Below, piece after piece: positions 9,577 through 19,474 of a stretch of DNA of 25,273 nucleotides. Each line of letters opens with the position of its first letter. The stretch's first letter is position 1. The position numbers and the translations under genes are program-made. Source of the stretch: Glomus cerebriforme (lineage: Eukaryota; Glomeromycota; Glomeromycetes; Glomerales; Glomeraceae); NCBI GenBank assembly GCA_003550305.1, contig QKYT01000214.1, positions 135,214 through 160,486 of the forward strand, written 5' to 3'. The notes below the pieces were generated by a model. The model saw nothing but the letters and a program-made list of their open reading frames with translations. It was not told where the DNA came from and made no database searches.

Positions 9577-9577
9577 N
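9577..9577. other. Single-N junction
   Basis: One N separates the orphan promoter block from the second copy of window base 1. It lies exactly one base before the start of the 2.9-kb duplicated block. A single N here looks like a stitch between contigs rather than a read error. Confidence 0.75.
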
Positions 9578-9590
9578 AAAAAAAATAAAG

Positions 9591-10067
9591 TTAGGAATGA
9601 CAATCAGACTATTTGATGACGGTCCTATTGTTACAATTGTACTATAAAGCATTCAGCATAACCTGTCACACATTTTAGACGTGCATGAGTTTTTCTTTGA
9701 TGTGTCATATGTTGGTCACATGTGGGGATATTAAACAGTTCAGTTCAGTCGTTTTTGGTCTGGTCCTTATCAGTCCGCAGTCTAGGACTGGACTGCAGTC
9801 CTATAGAATGGTCCTATAGAACAGTCTTATAAGAAAAATTTTTTTAACCGGCTAGATATAAATCAGGCCAAATTTATAGTGCCAGCCCGAATTATAGGCC
9901 GGCACTATAAATTTGGCCCGATTTATGTCTAGCTATTTAAAAAAATTTTTCTTATAAGACCATTTTATAAGACTGATGGTCCTATTGATCCAGTCCTATA
10001 TCAGTCTGGTCCAAACTTGGTCCTATAACCGGATCGTGGTCCAATCAGGACCGTTAACATTCCTAGT
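9591..10067. mobile_element. MITE-like inverted-repeat element, right copy
   Basis: Exact duplicate of the element at 14-490, with 60-nt arms at 9824-9883 and 9901-9960. Because it lies inside the duplicated block it is not an independent insertion. Confidence 0.6.
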
Positions 10068-10266
10068 CACATGATACTGATTAATAGTCATCTGAATGAG
10101 TTGTCAATGTTTGATATTTAATGTTATAAATTATAGACTAAAACCCACGTCATAGGATGGTTTAACATAGCGCTCAGATAGGGAGGAATAATTTATTCCT
10201 CTTAATCTAGAAACTCCTTTGACAAATGCAATATCAGTAGACAAATTCGAATTTTGATATAAATCC

Positions 10267-10502
10267 GCTGGAGGAGGTATCCCATTGAAACAGTTGGTTT
10301 TGCTGTGTGGTTGGGGTGAGGAGATTGGGACTGAGTTGATTCGGAACTACCTCTTAGTTTAAAGTAGTCTCTGGGTAAGTGTTATTCAAACCATAGAACT
10401 TAGTATAGAATTAATGTTTCATTAGTTTTGTATTATGACTTCGCTGGTCAGCCCACCTGTGGGTCTTTACCTTGCCCTAAACTTAAATAAAGTTTGAATT
10501 TT
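10267..10502 (+). mobile_element. Candidate SINE-like element, right copy
   Basis: Exact duplicate of 690-925, with A-box-like sequence at 10300-10310 and B-box-like sequence at 10338-10348. It carries the same uncertainty and adds no independent support. Confidence 0.3.
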
Positions 10503-11013
10503 AAAATGATATTGTACTACTTTATAACATGTGATTATTAGAAACGAAATATAGATCATGTGATACAATGTGATAAATAATAAATAATAAGAAAATTAAA
10601 TACAGTATGCAGCGAAGTTATATCACATTTAATTGCATATATATTTTGCATGTAATGATACATTAATGTTACACAAATATAACAAATATATAATTATTAA
10701 CCTGCATGGAATAAATTACACCATACATACATACAACGACAACCACTAACTACCTCCCTAGAAAATTTGAAAGCTAATAAACATATAGAAGTAAGCTAAA
10801 TTTCAAAAATTTTATTATTTAATTTAAACCCTTCTCCTCTCAATTTTTTCAAAAAACCTGAAAATTAAACAAACAATTAATTAAAGATTAAGGTTGACCA
10901 ATTAAAATTCGAATTGATCTAGCGGCTGATCGGCAATTAAACACACAAATCCCATAAATAGGTTTCCTTTTTCTTTCTTACCGTCAACCACTTTATAATT
11001 TATTCTATCCACC

Positions 11014-13247
11014 ATGTCTAGTAATGATAAAATGCAAAACATCGAAAATGTAGATGAAGGGATTAACTGGATTGAAGAAGCTATCAATAAAAATCATATT
11101 AAATATTACGAATATGAACATTTTAGTAATATTCAAGAAATTGGTTCTGGAGCATTTGGAAAAGTATTCCGTGCAAATTGGAAAAATTTCGAAAATTATT
11201 TTGCATTGAAATCTTTTTCTAATCTTAATTCCGCCGCTGTAAAAGGGGTTGTTCGTGAGGTAAATTTTATAAAGTTACAGTTTTTTCACATTATAAAATA
11301 TTTATTAATTATACTCGATTTTTATTTTTTTAATTGTTTTAAATTATTGTACTTTTGTACTGTAACTTAGATTAAGCTTCAAAGAGATGTAGATTTTCAT
11401 AGTAATATTATTAGCTTTTATGGAATTACAAAATCTGGGTTAGGTATTGACAAAATATTTATTAACAATCAATTTGTATTATTTATTTATTTATTATTTT
11501 TGAAAAAAACTATTAATATTATATATATATATGTTTTTTATATTTAGATAATAAAATTGACAGAATAAATTATTTGTTAGTAATGGAATATGCAGACGGT
11601 GGTACTCTTCGAAATTATTTGAAGAAAAATTTCAATAGACTTACTTGGGATAACAAATACAACTTGGCGTATCAGTTGGCTTGTGCTGTATCATGTTTAC
11701 ATGATAAAAAGATTGTACATCGTGACTTGGTAATTTTATTTTAAATATTATATATATTAATAAAATCAATATTGTAAAATTTATTTATATTCATCATTTT
11801 TATTATATAGCATTCCTGTAATGTGTTGGTTCATCAAGATGTCATCAAATTGGCGGACTTTGGCCTATCAAAAAGAATTGAAGAAGCATCTGATTCCAAA
11901 TCAAAATTACTTGGTATGATTCCTTATATTGATCCAAAAAGTTTAATGGATAGCAATAATTCAATAAAATTAAAAGAGAAGCGTGATGTATACAGCATTG
12001 GCGTATTGTTATGGGAAATATCGAGTGGAATACCACCATTTAATGGATATGCAAATGATTTAAGTTTAATGTATAAAATTTCACAAGGTCGGAGAGAAAC
12101 GATTATTCCCGATACACCTGATGATTATGCTGATCTTTATACTGGTAAATATACTGTATATTGTCGGTTTTAATATCAAAAGTTTATTTAATCAAATACA
12201 TGTTTTCAATGACTAGAATGTTGGGATGGTGAACCAAATAATCGACCATCTATGTATGAAGTTGTAAAAAGATTAAAAATATTTATTCCGCCAAATGAGA
12301 ATATTTCATCTAAGAAAAGAGAGAGAGAGAATGAAAAGGAGAAAGAGAAAGAGAGAGAAATCCTAAAAAAAGNTAAACATGGTGAANGTGTNNATAAGAA
12401 TTTAANCATNATGGTTAATGAAATANNTNATCTANTATTTAAGGAGTATAATAAAGGAATAAAATGTGATGTAATAAAACAGCATGTTCTTAATTATTTT
12501 AATAATCATAATATAAATTTGCAAGAAATTTATGATTGGCTATTAAATAATCAAAATAATTCAGATTATATTTTTTTACTTGGATATTGTAATTATAATG
12601 GAATTGGAACAATTNNAAATNNTNAGNANGCATTTNGTTTNTTTTTTAATGCATCAGAACAGGATCATATATTAGCACAATATTTTGTTGGATTTTGTTA
12701 TGAATCCGGATATGGAACTACAAAAAATGAAAAATTGGCTTTTGAATATTATAAAAAAATAGCTAATAAAGATTATGCATTAGGACAATTTGATGTAGGT
12801 TGTTGTTATGAAAATGGAATAGGTATCGGAAAAGATTTTAAAATAGCTGCTTATTGGTATGAAAAAGCTGCAAATCATGGACATTTAATTGCCATGTGTA
12901 ATCTTGGTGATTTTTATAGAAAAGGAAATGGTGTTGATAAAGATTATCAAAAGGCTTTTGAATTATATAAAAAATCAACTGAAAAAGAATATTTAAATGG
13001 AATAATGAGTTTAGGATTCTGTTATGATTTAGGAATTGGAATTCATATCGATAAGCAAAAAGCATTTGAATTATATCAAAAAGCTGCGAAATTAGGACAT
13101 AAGATAGCTCAATATAATCTTAGTACCATGTATGAATATGGAGATGGAATCGAAAAAGATATAGATCAGGCAATTTATTGGTATGAACAATGTGCTAAAC
13201 AAGGACATAAAATTGCCAAAATTGCATTGAAAAAACTTAAAAATTAA
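11014..13247 (+). CDS. Kinase-Sel1 repeat protein, copy 2 (full length)
   Basis: Exons: 11014-11259, 11371-11443, 11548-11729, 11811-12144, 12217-13247, giving 621 residues. Kinase motifs are the same as in copy 1 because exons 1-4 are identical: GSGAFG 44-49, K66, E82, HRD 164-166, DFG 183-185. The Lys/Glu/Arg linker is the same, with Ns. Six Sel1 repeats run from about residue 395 to 610, each with the pattern LGxxYxxGxGxxKDxxKAxxxYxxAA; the last reads YGDGIEKDIDQAIYWYEQ. Unlike copy 1 it has CAG rather than the premature TAG and keeps the Trp codon in IYWYEQ. The protein ends KKLKN, whereas copy 3 ends LRNNK; the cause appears to be a small inversion at the stop codon. Probable role: cytosolic signalling kinase with a protein-binding solenoid. 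Confidence 0.9.
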
Positions 13248-13400
13248 ATAATTTTACAAGTATTTAAATAATCTGAATTACGTAAATTATTTATTATTTC
13301 TAACATTTTATTTATATATTCGACTTCAAATATCAGAATTATAAAACATTAAAACTGTTGTGCTTTTAAAACAATAAACAAATAAACAGTACTGTGGAAA
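13248..13400 (+). other. Conserved 3' flank of copy 2, partly inverted
   Basis: Bases 13319-13400 match the sequence downstream of copies 3 and 4 in the expected gene-relative orientation (CTTCAAATATCAGAATTATA, then the AACTGTTGTGCTTTTAAAAC region, then AATAAACAGTACTG). Bases 13248-13303 match the copy 3 3' end in the opposite orientation. The block probably contains the 3' UTR and polyadenylation site. Confidence 0.65.
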
Positions 13401-13439
13401 TTTTTCAGATAAAAATAAAAAGTAAAAATATGATTTAAA

Positions 13440-13660
13440 TTTTAATTTATGCAACAAACAAAAATAAATGTGAAGACCTAAAATAGTAATATCTAATGTT
13501 TTTACTTTGTATGGCTGCATTTAATTCTACAAGAGCACAAATTAAATTTGGTGGTTTATTTGCTTGCTTATCTAAGAATACGCTTGCTCTTGTGAGTTTA
13601 ACATAAGTATTATTTTTTATATATTGATTCCAGATATCCTAATATAGTTCATATTATTTG
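13440..13660 (-). pseudogene. Relic of Kelch gene 3' end (unit 2)
   Basis: On the minus strand this resembles the last exon of Kelch gene 1 (4336-4065). It keeps the acceptor and first bases of that exon (TATTAGGATATCTGGAATCA, top at about 13650), the proline/asparagine region, and the sequence around the membrane segment (+ strand TTTACTTTGTATGGCT at 13501-13516). It has indels and no usable frame, and the rest of the Kelch gene is absent. It stands convergent to kinase copy 2, exactly as Kelch gene 1 stands to copy 1. Confidence 0.7.
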
Positions 13661-13799
13661 TTGAAAGAATTTTGAATACTTTCCTCTTTATTATTTCAAA
13701 ATATTTTTTTTTTAGTTAAAGTTGCAAAAAAAAGGCATTTCCCATAAATTCATTAGGATATTAATAATAAAATAATATAAAACTTATTGTTCATAAACA

Positions 13800-14210
13800 C
13801 ATAATGTGGTATAATTCTGATCGATTTATTAATATATTCTACAAATATAACACGTCTTTAAATATACCTTATATATCTTCATATGTAATTCCAAAAATTT
13901 TGATGATACTTTTATGGAAATTGACTTTAGATAGAGTTCAAGATAAATTATGAAATATAACGGATATGTAAATGATTTTTAATATTAAAACCGTGATATA
14001 AATTACAATTACCCATGAATGATTTCTTTTACAGTGGCGTTATTGTTCAATTTTTTTCAATTTGAAAAATATACTTTTCCAATGTTATTATTATCAATTA
14101 TTTCAATATTTCAATATTATGAAAATGGTTGTAATCATAATATCTTATATTATTTTTAGAAACAGTCTCTTCAATCCAATTAATCCATTTATTTGAATTT
14201 AACTTGCGTT
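13800..14210 (-). pseudogene. Relic of kinase exons 1-3
   Basis: Minus-strand traces of the kinase family occur in gene order. About 14205-14160 reads like NKWINWIEETVSKN (compare EGINWIEEAINKN). About 14150-14010 reads like YYDYNHFHNI, IGKVYF and then a helix C remnant ending before GTAATT. About 13930-13870 reads like VNFHKSIIKIFGIT (compare VDFHSNIISFYGIT). About 13840-13800 is a faint match to the start of exon 3. Stops and deletions interrupt every part, and exons 4-5 with the Sel1 repeats are missing. It lies between the Kelch relic and the F-box gene. Confidence 0.65.
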
Positions 14211-14615
14211 CATTATACATTATTGGTTAATCACATATTATTTATTGTACTAATCACATGATATCAAAATTTGTACCAATTTATGCCGGTATTTTACACT
14301 CCCATATAATAATTCCTGGTGCATAGAATGAATGCAGAGAAAGTGACATTGTAATCAAAGATCTGTAATTTCAAATGCATTCCAAACGTCGAAATGAACA
14401 ATATTTGTATATAATGAGAATTTTAGAATCGACCATTATTTTTAGATTAGAATTGTCTTTAATGATAATAAAGTTTTATTTAATATATATAAACAAGATT
14501 TAACTGAAATCAATAAATTGTTGAGATTAATTTAAAACTTGAAATATAAATGTTAATCCCATTTTCTTCACATCACATAAATAAAAAAGTAACAAAATAT
14601 CAAAATATTCCAATA
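14211..14615. other. Intergenic region, no gene seen
   Basis: AT-rich spacer at the 3' end of the F-box gene, without ORF, RNA gene or element that I can recognise. It presumably holds the F-box polyadenylation site. Confidence 0.5.
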
Positions 14616-16106
14616 TCAACCTGAACAGTTAACCTTTTTTTGAATCCATTCAAAATCTTCAAAAGTTTGTCCATATGGAACATTATCATATTTTTCAACT
14701 ATTCCTTCCATTTTATATTTTTCTATCAATTCAAAATTATGATCAGAATTATTTGAACCATAATAATTAGTGTAACAATAAAGTGGAGTAGTTTGTAATA
14801 ACAAAGGATGTCTACCCTTCCAATTATCGAGAAATAATTTTATAGATTCTAATTTAGGAGCCTCATTAAAATAAAATTTAAACTTAAATAAACAAGTTGG
14901 AGATGATTTATTCAAAACGGCGAATAAATGATCCCAATCAATCACCATATCATTATGTTCTATGTTAAAATTATCAAACATATTATTAACAAGAATATAT
15001 AAACCACTTAAATATTGACAATTAATTAATAACTTTTCTAATTCCAAAATATTACTATTTCTTATAACTATTTTAAGATATTTAAGGTTGGTACAATTTT
15101 GATAAATAGCTTGAATAATCCTTTTGTTATTAATATCATCATGACTCACATAATCAATATTTACTTCAGTAAGATATCCACTCGTATTTTCAATCAAATT
15201 TATTAAAAGTTTTATTGGAACTCGTCTAGCTTTTAAAATTTGTAAAAAGGGTAAAGATAATGTTTCTAACCAATTCCATGTCTTTATTTCATTAAAATTA
15301 TCATCCAATTCTAACTTTTTTAAATTTACTAAAGATGAAAGGATCTTTGTAATAGGTATTTTAATTATTGTAAAATGTTGTATGTTATTTGCATGTTTAA
15401 TTAACGAATTTTCAAGAATTTCACAAAATAATTCATCAATTTTTGAATAGTAACTACTCTCAGTTAGAAATCGAATATGAAATAATTTTTTTGGCGTTCC
15501 TATTAATTTAAAAATTTCATAATTATTATTCTCCTTTTCAACAAAAAGTTCCAATTCATTGATTAATTTACATAATTCTATTAATCCAGTCAAAACGTCA
15601 TTTTTTATACTAGTATTACAACTAAGGAATTTAATTTTTGAAAAGCAATGTTCGCTGGGAATAAGATTAAATTGATTGGGTATATAAAGATGTGTAAAAT
15701 TTTTATTTCCATTAACGAATAAATTGAATATTTCATTTTTAATAATTGAAATTTCTGATATTTTAGATACTTTGCCTATATTTATAATTATTTTTTCGAT
15801 TTCATTTAAATTTAAATGTCTACAAAAACTAATATAGTCAAATAAAGGTTTTTGAAATGAGTTTTTCAAAAAATAAAAACGTTGCGTTAAATTATTTCTT
15901 GATTTATTTGGTAAATGTGAAACAATTACATTTAATAATATTTCTTCGTTTCCTTTCTTTAAATATTTCCAAGGATTTTTCCATAAAATTGGGATAATAA
16001 TTTCACACCATGTTTTATTGACTGAAATACATGAAAGAAGGGATTTTTTATCATTTTGTAATTCTTCAAATATTAAATAAAGAACATCTCTGTTTAACTT
16101 GAACAT
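14616..16106 (-). CDS. F-box protein with leucine-rich C-terminal region
   Basis: A single exon of 496 residues. The N-terminus (about 4-46, from LNRDVLYLIFEELQ through SVNKTWCEIIIPILWKNPW) has the F-box layout: leucines, the L..IFEEL helix, then a CxxVNKTWC-like strand and the Trp-Asn-Pro end. The remainder is leucine/isoleucine/asparagine-rich with irregular leucine-rich segments (for example LVNLKKLELDD and CTNLKYLKIVI), consistent with a substrate-recognition arm. F-box proteins bind Skp1 in SCF ubiquitin ligases and choose the protein to be degraded; this one's target is unknown. The ATG at 16106 is preceded (gene sense) by a long poly(A) tract. The gene is unrelated to its neighbours and sits between kinase relics. 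Confidence 0.85.
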   Translation of the reverse strand: MFKLNRDVLYLIFEELQNDKKSLLSCISVNKTWCEIIIPILWKNPWKYLKKGNEEILLNVIVSHLPNKSRNNLTQRFYFLKNSFQKPLFDYISFCRHLNLNEIEKIIINIGKVSKISEISIIKNEIFNLFVNGNKNFTHLYIPNQFNLIPSEHCFSKIKFLSCNTSIKNDVLTGLIELCKLINELELFVEKENNNYEIFKLIGTPKKLFHIRFLTESSYYSKIDELFCEILENSLIKHANNIQHFTIIKIPITKILSSLVNLKKLELDDNFNEIKTWNWLETLSLPFLQILKARRVPIKLLINLIENTSGYLTEVNIDYVSHDDINNKRIIQAIYQNCTNLKYLKIVIRNSNILELEKLLINCQYLSGLYILVNNMFDNFNIEHNDMVIDWDHLFAVLNKSSPTCLFKFKFYFNEAPKLESIKLFLDNWKGRHPLLLQTTPLYCYTNYYGSNNSDHNFELIEKYKMEGIVEKYDNVPYGQTFEDFEWIQKKVNCSG

Positions 16107-17085
16107 ATTTTTTTTTCCTCTTTTTTTTTTTTTTTTTTAGGTTAAAAAAAAATTATTTCTTTTCATTAAGTGTGCGCAAAAAATGACATTTGTATTACTT
16201 TGTGAGATGTTGTACAGGAACGTATCACATTATTACACAAAATAGTTTATGGCTGGGGTCATGCGGAATAATTTATGCATACAACCTATAATTAGGAATG
16301 TTAAACGAATTAAAATTTTGTATTTAGAAAATCGCTACATCATAAGCAAACAATTGATATACATTATTGTATCATTGTTATCAAATATGATTATTAATTA
16401 ACAAGTAACAAGTATTTGTTTTAAATCAAACGTTAAATCCGGTTAAAGACTGGTTAAAAGATTCTATTTAACCGGTTAATTTAATTCCGACCAGAATTAA
16501 GCTTTTAATTTTGGCAAAATATTTTAATGTCGATTCGTATAAAGTTTTCGCGCAGCAGGTGAATCCCATTGTTCAATTCATATGTTTTTCGAATTGTTTT
16601 CGATGTTAATTGTAAGGCATATTAATTTCATAACAAATATACTTGTAAAAAAAAACAAATAAATATTCGAACTTATCTAAAACAGAATGAACAAAATATT
16701 CAAATCACTCTTAATATCTAGACAGGACCCAGAAATATATGTGGAGGCCAACCGAATTTTACTATTAGCTGTACGCATTTTTTCAGGGCCGGAATTATGA
16801 TAATGTCAGTCAGATACTATAATAAGTAATAAAATTCTGACTTGCATTATCAAAAATTGTCTAAAAAAGGAAAGATTTACATGATTTTTTCGCCTCAAAA
16901 TACGCAAACTTAAATCCGAAACATATCATTATTTCAATATTAAATTGTAAACATAAAATATTGTAATAAGTACATAATTAAAACTAAGCGATAGCGAAAT
17001 TTTTAACTTTAAAAAATTTGGGTGTACTGATAATTTTATATTGAACATTAAAATAACTAAAAAAATTTTCACGTATAATTCATTA
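16107..17085. other. Intergenic region with a small inverted repeat
   Basis: 5' flank of the F-box gene and 3' side of the kinase pseudogene. It begins with poly(T) at about 16110-16138 (promoter side). CCGGTTAAA at 16439-16447 faces TTTAACCGG at 16467-16475. TAGGAATGTTAA at 16293-16304 equals the inverted end sequence of the MITE-like element (477-488), and a GGCCGGAATTAT motif lies near 16787-16798, so decayed related elements are likely. No ORF is present. Confidence 0.5.
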
Positions 17086-17089
17086 TTTT

Positions 17090-18560
17090 TGTAACTTCTT
17101 TAATCTATTTTGAGCATCGTGGAATCCCTGTTTTGTAGATTGTTTACACTAATAAATCGCTTTATCCATATCTTTCTCAATTCCACCTTCGTCATCATAC
17201 ATTATATATTGAACACCACAATTTCTCAAATTTGCCGCTTTTTGATATAATTCAAATGCCTTTTGCTTATTAACATCAGTTTCAATCCCATGATAATTAA
17301 AATATTAAATAAAGAAATAGAAATTGAATCATTTTGATTATTTAAAAGCCGATTACAGATATCTTGCATATTTATAATATAATCAAAAATATTCTACATT
17401 TTCTTCTTTCCCTTTATTTAGATCTTTAGAATAACGATCAATTATTTCGTCAATTAAATATGCTTTCATGATAAGGTTCTATTTCCTTCATATTAAATTT
17501 AATAATTTTAGAGTCAATATTATCCGAATTTTGTTATAATTGCGAGGGTCTAATTTGTAATTGATATTTGTTTGATAATATTCCGTTATTACATTTGTTT
17601 TTGCTATATTTTCTTTTAATCTAGCAAATACTTGATTCATAGCTGTTCTATTTTCTGGTTCACCATTTCAGCATTTTAAAAAAATGAATGAGACTTTAAT
17701 ATAAAATAACAATACTATAAATCAAAATATTAACGTAAAAATTATATTGACCGATATAAAGATTAGAATAATCAGTAGGAGTATATATCTGAAACAATTG
17801 TTTTCTGCAACCATGTAAAATTTGCTATCATCATACAATTCACTTTCAAAAGATTGTTGACCACTTGATATATAGTAATACACCAACACTATATACATAT
17901 CACTTCTTTCATTTAATATGGTTGCATTAAATTATTAATATTGATTATTTGATTTAGCGAAACATTTTGGATTTTGGATTAATAAGGAGTTATATCAAAT
18001 AAATATGATTATTGTTTAGATAATTATTTGATTCTTTTTAGTAATCCAGGGTCAGCAAATTTGATAGTAATTTGATGGACTAATATGCTACCAGATTGCT
18101 ATTATAAGAATATAGGTATAAGTACATTAATCTTAAAATGATTAAAAAAAAAAGGAATTACCAAATAACGACACACAATTTCTTTGACATAGCGCAAGCT
18201 AACTGGTATGCCAATTTTGTATTTATTTTCCCAAATAAGATTTTTTAAAAACAATAGAGTTTTACCATCATTATGGTTTTCTAATCAAGTGAAAAAATAG
18301 TTTATTAATGTATTTTATAAGTCAAATAAATATAAATTCCATAAAGCTAACAATATTTTTATGAAAATTGATTTTTTAATCTAGATTATTGTTATATATT
18401 TACAAATCCTTTGTATTTATATATATTATTACATTTTCATGAATGATTTCTTTTATATTAGAATTGCCAAGGTAAAAGGATTTTAATATAAAATATTGCC
18501 CAGAATTTTTTTCAATATTACAAAAATATTTATCAGTCACAGAATGTAACAAAATTTTTG
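17090..18560 (-). pseudogene. Kinase-Sel1 pseudogene
   Basis: A minus-strand copy of the kinase-Sel1 gene with all five exons traceable and all broken. Exon 1 remnant at about 18560-18425 keeps FILKSF (the VAIK lysine region) but loses the glycine loop. Exon 2 remnant at about 18400-18336 has a one-base frameshift. Exon 3 remnant at about 18300-18161 has lost HRD. In exon 4 (about 18110-17739) HSCN has become QSGS, DFG has become DPG, and a stop follows soon after. In exon 5 a TGA replaces the conserved Trp of CWDGEP near 17670, and the Sel1 region has a large deletion leaving about two and a half repeats (17340-17090). It cannot encode a kinase. Confidence 0.8.
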
Positions 18561-18974
18561 AGCAAATTTTTTTTAATATGCTTAAGGTTGGATTTAAAGA
18601 ATTTATCTGAGTATTGTGAAATAGTTACTCCTATGTTAGTCAAATTATTTACGTAAAATATTCTTTTATTGCGAATTTCTAATAAAAAAAAAAAAAAAAA
18701 AAATAGGGAAAAAGTTTTACTATTAGGAAAAATTTAACTTTACATATTTATACGTATCCACAAAATTTTCACCCACATGATTGTTAATCGTGCCCAAATA
18801 TCGAGTTAAAATATTACAAATATCTATTTTTTTTTTCAAAAAAAAAATCTTAAAGTTATTACAATTTATAAAATTTTTAAAAGTATATTCGCTGTGTCTG
18901 AATACAGAAAAAGTGGGTATATTTAATATAGAAAAAATATTTTAAATAATAAGTTCAAATAGTTCATATAAATT
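18561..18974. other. Intergenic region, no gene seen
   Basis: AT-rich spacer upstream (gene sense) of the kinase pseudogene, with a 20-base A run ending at about 18703 and an A/T run at 18828-18848. No ORF, RNA gene or repeat with clear ends is seen. Confidence 0.45.
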
Positions 18975-19190
18975 CTACTTCTGTCTCTTCTATATTAGGA
19001 TATCTGAAACAATAAATAAGAAATAATACTTATATTAAACCCGCAATAGTAAGCATATTCTTGGATAACCACGCTCTTGATTCAAATAATTCACCGAATT
19101 TCAATCCACGCTCTTGTAGAATTAATCACTGATAAAGTAGCCATATAAAGTAAAAAAGTTAGATACCATTTTAGGTTTTATCTTCACTCT
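18975..19190 (+). pseudogene. Relic of Kelch gene 3' end (unit 3)
   Basis: On the plus strand this matches the last exon of Kelch gene 1. It starts at the acceptor (TATATTAGGATATCTGAAAC at about 18991-19010), passes a TTGGATAACC and proline region, and continues through the membrane-segment start (TAGCCATATAAAGTAAAAAA at about 19138-19157). Stops and indels break it. It is convergent with kinase copy 3, the same arrangement as at 4065 and 13440. Confidence 0.7.
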
Positions 19191-19239
19191 TTTATTTTTG
19201 TTTGCTATTGTATAAATGACATAAATTATAATTTAAGTC

Positions 19240-19474
19240 ATTAATTTTGACTCTTATTTGTATAGTACTGTTTATTTGGTTTGTTTTTAAAAGCCCAACA
19301 GTTTTAAATGTTTCAACAAAAAAAATCAGTATTAAATAAATTCATATTTATAAAAAAACAAATGTTTTATAATTCTGATATTTGGAGTTGAATTTACAAA
19401 TAAAATGTTAAAAATTACTGTAACTAATTTTACAAGTATTGGTTGAATTATTTAAATAATTTGAATTACGTAAA
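19240..19474 (-). other. Conserved 3' flank of copy 3
   Basis: Downstream of copy 3 (minus sense) this shares with copy 2 the block around 19362-19395 and the AATAAACAGTACT segment near 19262-19278. The first 60 bp after the stop correspond to the inverted piece in copy 2. It probably contains the 3' UTR. Confidence 0.6.

Larger units (their letters stand above)
9578..12466. repeat. Right member of the 2.9-kb duplicated block
   Basis: This copy is identical to 1-2889 as read, Ns included. It begins right after the N at 9577 and ends mid-exon in kinase copy 2, at the last base before the first mismatch at 12467. Confidence 0.93.

Noticed and set aside
13326..13520. 64-residue minus-strand ORF
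   Set aside because: It lies across the conserved 3' flank and Kelch relic and shows no protein homology in that frame.
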